A DNA stretch of 22,069 nucleotides from an uncultured beta proteobacterium (GTDB lineage: Bacteria; Pseudomonadota; Gammaproteobacteria; Burkholderiales; Burkholderiaceae_C), in NCBI GenBank assembly GCA_903958915.1, contig CAJBVC010000129.1, positions 1 through 22,069 of the forward strand, given 5' to 3'. The notes under the pieces were generated by a model. It was not told the origin of the DNA and searched no databases. It saw nothing but the letters and a program-made list of their open reading frames with translations. The position numbers and the translations under genes are program-made. Numbering within the stretch: position 1 is the stretch's first letter; every line of letters begins with the position of its first letter. This document shows positions 9,469 to 16,414 of this stretch, in pieces.

Positions 9469-11487
9469 ATGAGTCAAACCCTTTCTGCTTCTACATTGTT
9501 GATGGTGCCAATGGCGCCCCTGGTCGGCTCCGTGCTGGCAGGTGTCTTTGGAACCAAGTTTGGCGGCAATCGCATTGGTCGCGTGGCGAGCCATTCCTTG
9601 ACCATACTGGGCGTACTGGTCGCTTTTGTGCTTTCAGCGATGACGCTGCAGTCGGTGGTGGTGGATGGCGCGCGCTTCAATGAAACGCTGTACACCTGGA
9701 TGGTCGTTGGCGATTTGAAGATGGAGATCGGATTTTTGGTGGATGGCCTGACTGCCATGATGATGTGCGTAGTCACCTTCGTCTCGTTGATGGTGCACCT
9801 CTATACCGTGGGGTATATGTCGGAAGATGACGGCTACAACCGATTCTTCTCCTACATCTCCTTGTTCACTTTCTCGATGTTGATGCTGGTTATGAGCAAC
9901 AACATGTTGCAGTTGTTTTTTGGTTGGGAGGCGGTCGGCTTGGTGTCCTACCTGTTGATTGGTTTCTGGTTCAACAAGCCAACAGCCATTTTCGCCAACA
10001 TGAAGGCTTTTCTGGTTAATCGGGTAGGTGACTTTGGTTTTATCCTGGGAATCGGCTTGATCGCGGCCTATGCCGGTACCCTCAACTACGCTGAAGCATT
10101 CGCGAAGTCTGATCAGCTTGCGGCGTTGACTTTTCCGGGCACCGAGTGGATGTTGGTGACTGTGATTTGCATTTGCCTCTTTATAGGGGCAATGGGAAAG
10201 TCGGCCCAGTTTCCTTTGCATGTCTGGTTGCCAGACTCAATGGAAGGTCCCACACCTATTTCTGCGTTGATCCATGCCGCCACGATGGTCACAGCCGGCA
10301 TATTCATGGTGGCGCGGATGTCACCTTTGTTTGAGCTGAGTGATGCCGCCCTGAGTTTTGTGATGGTGATTGGTTCTATCACTGCCTTGTTCATGGGTTT
10401 TCTGGGCATTATCCAGAACGACATCAAACGTATCGTTGCATATTCGACCTTATCGCAGTTGGGATACATGACGGTCGCTTTGGGTGCCTCTGCCTATTCC
10501 GTGGCAGTGTTCCACCTGATGACCCATGCGTTCTTCAAGGCGCTTCTGTTCCTCGCTGCCGGTTCGGTGATCATGGGCTTGCACCACAACCAGGATATTC
10601 GCTGGATGGGTAACGTGCGCAAGTACATGCCCATCACCTGGATCACATCGCTTTTGGGATCCTTGGCTTTGATCGGCACGCCATTCTTTGCAGGCTTTTA
10701 TTCGAAAGACAGCATTATTGAAGCGGTGGCAGAGAGTCATCTGCCCGGCGCAGGTTTTGCCCATTTCGCAGTGTTGGCGGGCGTTTTTGTTACAGCTTTC
10801 TATTCATTCCGCCTTTACTTCCTGGTCTTTCATGGCAAAGAGCGATACGACCAAAACCCTGATGCGCACCATGGGCACGGGGACCACCATGGACATGGAC
10901 ACGATAATAAGCCCCATGAGTCGCCATGGGTTGTCACGGTCCCGCTGATACTGCTGGCGATTCCGTCGGTGGTCATTGGCGGAATGACGATCGGCCCGAT
11001 GCTGTTTGGCGACTTTTTCAAGGGTGCGATCTTTGTGGATGCCGCGAAACACCCGGTGATGCAAGAACTGGGACATGCATTCCATGGTCCGATGGCGATG
11101 GCACTTCATTCGGTGACAACGGCTCCATTGTGGTTGGCGATTGCGGGCGTGGCATGTGCCTATTACATGTACATGGTCAATCCTGCGCTGCCCACCGCCA
11201 TCAAGCAGAAATTCATGCCAGTGTTTACGGTGCTTGAGAACAAGTACTACCTTGACTGGTTCAACGAGAACGTCCTTGCCCGAGGCGCACGTGCGTTGGG
11301 CACCGGGCTATGGAAGGGTGGCGATCAGACCATCATTGACGGGCTGCTGGTCAATGGATCGTGGAAGGTCGTGGGGGTGATTTCAAGTGTGGTGCGCAAG
11401 GTGCAGTCTGGCTACCTGTACCACTACGCGTTTGCCATGATCATGGGCGTCCTTGTGCTCATGACGTACTTTGTATGGCTCAAGTAG
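9469..11487 (+). CDS. nuoL: NADH-quinone oxidoreductase subunit L
   Basis: This 672-residue protein is the most distal antiporter-like subunit of the membrane arm (ND5 homologue). It has about 14 core helices plus a long C-terminal lateral helix. Proton-channel residues are recognisable: Glu154 in FFGWEAVGLVSYLLIGFW, Lys244 in AMGKSAQFPLHVWLPD, and the ALIHAATMVTAG segment with His269. An unusual feature is a histidine-rich loop at residues 465-485 with eight His in about 20 positions, between two predicted helices. It lies 5 bases after nuoK and 12 before nuoM, whose start follows a GGAG. Confidence 0.97.
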   Translation: MSQTLSASTLLMVPMAPLVGSVLAGVFGTKFGGNRIGRVASHSLTILGVLVAFVLSAMTLQSVVVDGARFNETLYTWMVVGDLKMEIGFLVDGLTAMMMCVVTFVSLMVHLYTVGYMSEDDGYNRFFSYISLFTFSMLMLVMSNNMLQLFFGWEAVGLVSYLLIGFWFNKPTAIFANMKAFLVNRVGDFGFILGIGLIAAYAGTLNYAEAFAKSDQLAALTFPGTEWMLVTVICICLFIGAMGKSAQFPLHVWLPDSMEGPTPISALIHAATMVTAGIFMVARMSPLFELSDAALSFVMVIGSITALFMGFLGIIQNDIKRIVAYSTLSQLGYMTVALGASAYSVAVFHLMTHAFFKALLFLAAGSVIMGLHHNQDIRWMGNVRKYMPITWITSLLGSLALIGTPFFAGFYSKDSIIEAVAESHLPGAGFAHFAVLAGVFVTAFYSFRLYFLVFHGKERYDQNPDAHHGHGDHHGHGHDNKPHESPWVVTVPLILLAIPSVVIGGMTIGPMLFGDFFKGAIFVDAAKHPVMQELGHAFHGPMAMALHSVTTAPLWLAIAGVACAYYMYMVNPALPTAIKQKFMPVFTVLENKYYLDWFNENVLARGARALGTGLWKGGDQTIIDGLLVNGSWKVVGVISSVVRKVQSGYLYHYAFAMIMGVLVLMTYFVWLK

Positions 11488-11499
11488 GAGAATAAGAAA

Positions 11500-12975
11500 A
11501 TGGAATGGTTGAGCCTTGCGATCTGGATGCCCATCGCGTTTGGGGTTGTGCTGTTGGCGTGGGGCAGTGACGAGCATGCTGATGCGGTGCGCTGGGTTGC
11601 CTTGGTCGGTGCGATTGCCAGTTTCGTTGTCACTTTGCCGCTGTACTTGCGCTTTGACGTATCGACAGCCGCAATGCAGTTTGTTGAAAAGTCGTCGTGG
11701 ATCGAACGTTTTAACGTCAACTACCACCTTGGTGTCGACGGCATCTCCGTCTGGTTCGTGCTTTTGACCGCGTTTATTAATGTGGTTGTCATCATTGCTG
11801 GCTGGGAAGTCATCAAGCGCAATGTCAATCAGTACATGGCGGCGTTCCTGATATTGAGTGGGCTCATGATCGGCGTGTTTTGTGCGCTCGATGGACTGCT
11901 GTTTTACGTGTTTTTTGAAGCGACCCTTATACCCATGTACCTCATCATCGGTATCTGGGGTGGTCCCAACAAGATTTACGCGGCGTTCAAGTTTTTCCTT
12001 TATACGTTGCTGGGATCCTTGCTGATGCTGGTTGCGTTGATCTACCTCTACACCAAGTCCGGAGGCAGTTTTGATCTGGCCACCTGGCACACATTGCCCC
12101 TCAGTGGTTCCGCACAGACGTTGCTGTTCTTCGCATTTTTTGCGGCGTTTGCAGTGAAAGTACCCATGTGGCCGGTCCATACCTGGCTGCCCGATGTGCA
12201 CGTGGAAGCCCCGACTGGCGGTTCGGCAGTGCTGGCGGCCATCATGCTCAAACTCGGTGCCTATGGTTTCCTGCGTTTTTCGCTACCGATCGCACCGGAC
12301 GCTGCCCATGAATGGGCTGGCTTCATGATTGCTTTGTCACTGATCGCTGTGGTCTATGTCGGGCTTGTTGCCATGGTGCAGCAGGACATGAAGAAGCTGG
12401 TTGCGTATTCATCGGTGGCTCACATGGGGTTTGTGACACTGGGCTTCTTTATCTTCAGTTCGCTGGGCGTCTCAGGCGGTATCGTGCAGATGATCTCGCA
12501 CGGATTTGTGTCGGCCGCCATGTTCCTGTCCATTGGTGTTCTGTACGATCGTGTCCATTCTCGCGAGATTGCAAGTTATGGGGGTGTTGTGAACACCATG
12601 CCGAAATTCACGGCCTTTGCACTGTTTTTTGCAATGGCCAATTGCGGACTTCCAGGTACGGCAGGCTTCGTGGGTGAATGGATGGTCATTTTGGGTGCTG
12701 TGAAGTTCAATTTCTGGATTGGCTTTGCCGCAGCGAGCGCATTGATTTTTGGTGCGGCATACACGTTGTGGATGTTCAAGCGTGTCTACCTGGGTGCTCC
12801 AGGGAACGACAAGGTCAAGGCGCTGACCGACATCAACGCGCGTGAGTTTCTGGTGATGGCCTTGCTTGCCATCGCTGTCCTGTACATGGGCATCTATCCC
12901 AAACCGTTTACGGATGTGATGGACGTTTCGGTAGCGCAGCTGCTCAAGCACGTTGCAATATCCAAATTGAATTGA
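11500..12975 (+). CDS. nuoM: NADH-quinone oxidoreductase subunit M
   Basis: This 491-residue antiporter-like subunit (ND4 homologue) is the middle of the three proton-pumping modules. Key residues of the family are seen: Glu140 in FYVFFEATLIPMYLIIG, Lys220 in FAVKVPMWPVHTWLPD, and Lys251 in AAIMLKLGAYGFLRF. It has roughly 14 hydrophobic helices. GGAG at 11488-11491 serves as Shine-Dalgarno. nuoN begins 24 bases downstream. Confidence 0.97.
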   Translation: MEWLSLAIWMPIAFGVVLLAWGSDEHADAVRWVALVGAIASFVVTLPLYLRFDVSTAAMQFVEKSSWIERFNVNYHLGVDGISVWFVLLTAFINVVVIIAGWEVIKRNVNQYMAAFLILSGLMIGVFCALDGLLFYVFFEATLIPMYLIIGIWGGPNKIYAAFKFFLYTLLGSLLMLVALIYLYTKSGGSFDLATWHTLPLSGSAQTLLFFAFFAAFAVKVPMWPVHTWLPDVHVEAPTGGSAVLAAIMLKLGAYGFLRFSLPIAPDAAHEWAGFMIALSLIAVVYVGLVAMVQQDMKKLVAYSSVAHMGFVTLGFFIFSSLGVSGGIVQMISHGFVSAAMFLSIGVLYDRVHSREIASYGGVVNTMPKFTAFALFFAMANCGLPGTAGFVGEWMVILGAVKFNFWIGFAAASALIFGAAYTLWMFKRVYLGAPGNDKVKALTDINAREFLVMALLAIAVLYMGIYPKPFTDVMDVSVAQLLKHVAISKLN

Positions 12976-12999
12976 TCACACTGAATTGAGAGACGAACG

Positions 13000-14487
13000 A
13001 TGATTGACAAACTCAGTTGGATCACGGCTTATCCGGAAGCAGTACTGCTGGTGATGGCTTGTGTCATTGCCATGGTCGACCTCGGGGTCAAGACACCCAT
13101 GCGCAGCGTTACTTATGCGCTCACCATGCTCACCTTGGCGGTAGTGGCATGGATGCAAGCTGATCTTGCGCTCGGGGGTCAAACGACATATGGTTTTGGG
13201 AACATGGTCGTCAGCGACGCCATGGGCAACTGGCTGAAGTGCTTTGCCACGATTGCAGTGATGGTTACGCTGGTGTACGGGCGGCCCTATGGCGCACCAC
13301 GCGGCATGCTTCATGGCGGGGAATTCTTCACCCTCAGCATTTTTGCCTTGTTGGGCATGTTTGTGATGATCTCAGGAAACAATTTCCTGGTGATCTATAT
13401 GGGTCTGGAGCTGCTGACGTTGTCGAGCTACGCGTTGGTGGCCTTGCGCCGTGACCACGCTGTGTCGACGGAAGCTGCCATGAAGTACTTCGTGCTCGGC
13501 GCCATGGCATCGGGTTTCCTGTTGTACGGCATGTCCATGATGTATGGTGCGACCGGCTCTTTGGACGTCAATGCCGTTTTCAAGGCCATTGCTACGGGTC
13601 AGTTCAAGCATCAGGTTCTGGTGTTTGGCTTGGTGTTTATCGTGGCCGGACTGGCATTCAAGTTGGGTGCTGTGCCGTTTCATATGTGGGTTCCCGATGT
13701 CTACCAGGGAGCTCCAACCTCCGTGACTTTGATGGTGGGTGGCGCGCCGAAATTGGCTGCCTTTGCGGTCACGATGAGACTTCTGGTGGAAGGCATGTTG
13801 CCGCTGGCATTTGACTGGCAACAGATGCTGATAGTGCTGGCGGTCGGTTCCCTGTTTGTGGGCAACCTGGCGGCGATAGCGCAAACCAACGTGAAACGCA
13901 TGCTGGCGTTTTCTACCATTTCGCAAATTGGTTTTGTCCTATTGGGTATCTCGGCTGGTGTGATCAGTGGCAACACCTTGTTCGGTGCCAATGCCTACAG
14001 CTCGGCAATGTTTTACATCATCACCTATGTGCTTACGACGCTTGCCAGTTTCGGTGTCATTATGATTTTGTCGCGTGAAGGATTTGAGAGCGAGGAAATC
14101 GCCGACTTCGCGGGTCTCAATTCGCGCAGCCCGCTGTACGCCGGAGTGATGGCGGTCTGCCTGCTGTCATTGGCCGGTATTCCGCCCATGGTCGGCTTTT
14201 ACGCCAAACTGGCGGTGCTGCAGTCGCTGGTCGCTTCAGGTGACAGTTTTTACCTCGGTTTGGCAGTGTTCGCAGTGGCCATGTCGTTGATTGGAGCCTT
14301 CTACTACTTGCGCCTCATCAAAGTGATGTATTTCGACGAGCCTATCACCGCCAGCGGTGTGGTAGCTCCGCTGGACGTGCGTGTTGTACTCTGTGCCAAT
14401 GGCGCACTTGTCCTGATCCTCGGTGTTCTTCCCGGCGGCCTGATGGCGCTGTGCGGCAACGCCATCCGCCAGATGCTGGGAACCTGA
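13000..14487 (+). CDS. nuoN: NADH-quinone oxidoreductase subunit N
   Basis: This 495-residue antiporter-like subunit (ND2 homologue) is the pumping module closest to the quinone site. Conserved Glu137 (IYMGLELLTLSSYALVAL) and Lys221 (GLAFKLGAVPFHMWVPDVY) match Glu133 and Lys217 of E. coli NuoN. It is the last subunit gene of the operon. GAGAG before the ATG is a modest ribosome site. No terminator is visible after it, and the next gene starts 15 bases later, so transcription probably continues. Confidence 0.97.
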   Translation: MIDKLSWITAYPEAVLLVMACVIAMVDLGVKTPMRSVTYALTMLTLAVVAWMQADLALGGQTTYGFGNMVVSDAMGNWLKCFATIAVMVTLVYGRPYGAPRGMLHGGEFFTLSIFALLGMFVMISGNNFLVIYMGLELLTLSSYALVALRRDHAVSTEAAMKYFVLGAMASGFLLYGMSMMYGATGSLDVNAVFKAIATGQFKHQVLVFGLVFIVAGLAFKLGAVPFHMWVPDVYQGAPTSVTLMVGGAPKLAAFAVTMRLLVEGMLPLAFDWQQMLIVLAVGSLFVGNLAAIAQTNVKRMLAFSTISQIGFVLLGISAGVISGNTLFGANAYSSAMFYIITYVLTTLASFGVIMILSREGFESEEIADFAGLNSRSPLYAGVMAVCLLSLAGIPPMVGFYAKLAVLQSLVASGDSFYLGLAVFAVAMSLIGAFYYLRLIKVMYFDEPITASGVVAPLDVRVVLCANGALVLILGVLPGGLMALCGNAIRQMLGT

Positions 14488-14502
14488 ACGGACGAGCGCT
14501 CT

Positions 14503-15105
14503 ATGTCAGAGCCGCTTCTGGCGGAAGTTCAACTTTCGAGTGAAGAACTGTTTCAGGGTCATCTGCTGCATGCTTTTCGCGATACGGTGAGGCTACCTGA
14601 CGGGACACCCGCGGTACGAGAATATGTGGTCCACCCCGGCGCGGTGATGGTCATCCCCCTGTGGCAGGATGCGGCGTCTCAGTGGCAGATTGTGATGGAG
14701 CGACAGTTTCGTTACGCCGTGGGGCAGGTAATGGTGGAGTTCCCTGCGGGCAAGCTCGATCGCGGGGAGTCGCGCTGGCAATGCGCTGTTCGGGAACTTC
14801 GTGAAGAAACCGGCTACCAAGCCTCGGAGTGGGCACACGCGGGAGTTATTCATCCGCTGATCGCCTATTCGACAGAAGTCATCGATGTCTGGTTCGCGCG
14901 TGGTCTGGTGCCCGGGGAGCGGGCGCTTGACAGCGGAGAATTTCTGGAAGTCTTCAATGCCACTCCGACAGAACTGCTGCAATGGTGTCAAAGCGGGCTT
15001 GTGACAGATGGGAAAACTTTGACCGGCGCACTGTGGTTACAAAACGTGCTTGCCGGTCAATGGAAACTAGATTGGCAAGCCGCTTCTTTCCTGGCAAGGG
15101 AGTGA
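14503..15105 (+). CDS. Nudix hydrolase, ADP-ribose pyrophosphatase-like
   Basis: This 200-residue cytosolic protein probably hydrolyses ADP-ribose or a related nucleotide sugar to AMP plus a phosphosugar. The complete Nudix box runs from Gly83 to Tyr105: Gly83, Glu89, Arg97, Glu98, Glu101, Glu102 and Gly104, fitting GX5EX7REUXEEXGU, with the REXXEE glutamates that bind Mg. The preceding EFPAGKLDRGE is typical of the ADP-ribose pyrophosphatase branch. The substrate is inferred from resemblance only. It starts 15 bases after nuoN, so it is probably co-transcribed with complex I, which also handles NAD(H). Confidence 0.9.
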   Translation: MSEPLLAEVQLSSEELFQGHLLHAFRDTVRLPDGTPAVREYVVHPGAVMVIPLWQDAASQWQIVMERQFRYAVGQVMVEFPAGKLDRGESRWQCAVRELREETGYQASEWAHAGVIHPLIAYSTEVIDVWFARGLVPGERALDSGEFLEVFNATPTELLQWCQSGLVTDGKTLTGALWLQNVLAGQWKLDWQAASFLARE

Positions 15106-15112
15106 TGCGCGC

Positions 15113-15604
15113 ATGAAAGTGCTGGATCTTCGATGTGCCCACGGACATGTGTTTGAAGGGTGGTTCGCATCAGAGGATGATTTTGTGTCCCAGAGTGCCG
15201 GTTCATTGGTCCAATGCCCACTGTGCGGCAACCCCGATGTTGTCAAACTGCTCAGTGCCCCGCGCCTGAATCTGTTGACCCCACGCGCAGACCCGCAACC
15301 ACCTCCATCAAACCCTGGGAGGGCGGACGAGGTGCCATCGGATCTGATTGCCGTGACAAACACTTCAACCCAGCGTGAAGCACTGATGACGGCTTGGCTG
15401 TCGGTAGCACGTGAAGTGGTCGCACATACAACGGATGTTGGCGACAGGTTTGCCGAGGAGGCACGCAAAATGCATTACCAGGAAGTGGAGGCGCATCCGA
15501 TTCGTGGAACTGCCTCACTGAACGAAACCCGGGCCTTGCTGGACGAGGGCATTGAAGTGCTACCGCTGATGCTGCCAGAGTCCCTCAAGGACACCTTGCA
15601 ATAG
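15113..15604 (+). CDS. DUF1178 family protein, zinc-ribbon-like N-terminus
   Basis: This 163-residue protein has the start MKVLDLRCAHGHVFEGWFAS of the DUF1178 family, whose function is unknown. Cys8 with His10 and His12, together with Cys35 and Cys38 (QCPLCGN), could bind one zinc in a ribbon-like fold. The middle (about residues 56-75) is proline-rich and probably flexible. The C-terminal half is predicted helical and contains HYQEVEAHPIRGTAS, which is also conserved in the family. It begins 7 bases after the Nudix gene and looks like the last gene of the nuo transcription unit. There is no signal peptide or membrane segment. Confidence 0.85.
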   Translation: MKVLDLRCAHGHVFEGWFASEDDFVSQSAGSLVQCPLCGNPDVVKLLSAPRLNLLTPRADPQPPPSNPGRADEVPSDLIAVTNTSTQREALMTAWLSVAREVVAHTTDVGDRFAEEARKMHYQEVEAHPIRGTASLNETRALLDEGIEVLPLMLPESLKDTLQ

Positions 15605-15709
15605 GTGCAATTCCATTTCCAAGCGATTCGTGTCCTGGCGTCGAGCCGCAGGCATTGCTGTAGCAAGACAAGGCGAGACAACAACGACGCGGATCAATCG
15701 GACGTGCAA

Positions 15710-16114
15710 TCAGGTACTTAAATTCAGGATGCGCCCGGTGGACTGCCCTTGCACGTTCACCACGGGTGCTGCATTGGGATCGAGTTTGAGGGCATTGCCA
15801 CTGGCTGCTCGCTGTTCCGATGTGGCCTGGTACATGTTTTCAATGAAATTTTGCAACTTCTCCGGCGTCTCTGCTGTCGAAGGTTCCGCCGGCGAACCGT
15901 AGGTCGCCACCGCCTGGCGGTTGGCGTTTGCAATTTTCCGAACATTTTGGTGGCTCTGTTGCGCTTCGAATGCGGCCTGATCGGCTAATGCACGCAACTG
16001 TTTGGCGTTGTTCTCCGCCTGGTCGGCCGCACGCTGCGCCTGATCCAGGCGCGCCTTGTTGAGCAAGACCTGCGCCGAGAGTGTGGTGCTGTTGGTGGCG
16101 GTAATCGCAACCAT
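15710..16114 (-). CDS. Small coiled-coil protein of unknown function with C-terminal PVVN-x-QGQ motif
   Basis: I do not recognise a named family for this 134-residue protein. Residues about 16-70 are Ala, Gln, Arg and Leu rich with heptad-like spacing (ARLDQAQRAADQAENNAK), so a long helix or coiled coil is likely. Residues 72-86 form a Pro/Ser/Thr linker, and 85-100 another short helix. The end (residues 117-131) reads PVVNVQGQSTGRILN, closely matching the end of the small protein encoded just upstream. It has no Cys, no Trp, no signal peptide and no membrane segment. The Shine-Dalgarno is weak, and the gene starts 27 bases after the upstream stop, so co-transcription and perhaps translational coupling are likely. 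The composition and frame look like a real gene, and the paired motif supports this. Confidence 0.75.
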   Translation of the reverse strand: MVAITATNSTTLSAQVLLNKARLDQAQRAADQAENNAKQLRALADQAAFEAQQSHQNVRKIANANRQAVATYGSPAEPSTAETPEKLQNFIENMYQATSEQRAASGNALKLDPNAAPVVNVQGQSTGRILNLST

Positions 16115-16141
16115 GGAAGCTAGCCTATGGTTGTCAGCGCC

Positions 16142-16339
16142 TCAGGCCTGAACGTTCAGGCGCGTTCCAATGGTCTGGCCTTGCGTATTCACCACGGGAC
16201 GCGGCTTGGGCTCTTCCTGCTTCGGCGGTTCAGGCGCTTTTTGTGCTGCTTTGGGCTGCTGTTGCTCCGAGGGCGGCTCGACGCGCTTGGGAGGAGGCGC
16301 CTGCTGGACCGGCGGCTTGCTGGCTGAAGAAACTTCCAT
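16142..16339 (-). CDS. Small proline/glutamine-rich disordered protein with C-terminal PVVN-x-QGQ motif
   Basis: This 65-residue protein is unrecognised. Residues 8-47 are made almost only of Pro, Gln, Lys, Glu, Ala and Arg (14 Pro and 10 Gln in the whole protein), so it is probably disordered. It contains no Phe, Trp, Tyr or Cys. Residues 48-62 read PVVNTQGQTIGTRLN, the motif shared with the downstream small protein. Evidence for expression is good: AGGAG (16346-16350) lies 6 bases before the ATG, and a near-consensus promoter lies just upstream. Automatic annotation might call it TolA-like because of composition, but nothing here supports that function. Confidence 0.7.
   Translation of the reverse strand: MEVSSASKPPVQQAPPPKRVEPPSEQQQPKAAQKAPEPPKQEEPKPRPVVNTQGQTIGTRLNVQA
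16146..16161. repeat. Perfect 16-bp palindrome over the end of the 65-residue ORF
   Basis: GCCTGAACGTTCAGGC is fully self-complementary. As RNA it could fold into a 6-bp stem with an ACGU loop. On the minus strand it encodes the last residues (LNVQA) of the small proline-rich protein and reaches the base just before its TGA is completed, so it lies at the junction of the two small genes. It could be a weak processing or translation-control hairpin, a protein-binding site, or chance. Confidence 0.4.
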
Positions 16340-16366
16340 GACGTACTCCTAGAATGTCTAAAGTTT

Positions 16367-16395
16367 ATTCTAAGAGTGCCGACGAATATTTTCAA
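16367..16395 (-). promoter_or_regulatory. Sigma-70-type promoter for the two small genes
   Basis: On the minus strand TTGAAA (16395-16390) is followed after exactly 17 bases by TAGAAT (16372-16367). Each hexamer has 5 of 6 consensus bases. Transcription would start near 16360, about 20 bases before the ATG at 16339, leaving room for the AGGAG ribosome site. The promoter begins about 20 bases after the stop of the ABC exporter gene and gives the two small genes their own transcript. Confidence 0.65.
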
Positions 16396-16414
16396 TAGCG
16401 ATAATCGGCCCCGG

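Noticed and set aside
15605..15709. Terminator between the convergent DUF1178 gene and the small coiled-coil gene
   Set aside because: The only inverted repeat seen (TTGCT/AGCAA near 15655) has a 2-base loop and no T run.
16146..16161. LexA box
   Set aside because: The palindrome gives CTG-N6-CAG, not the CTG-N10-CAG spacing of LexA sites.
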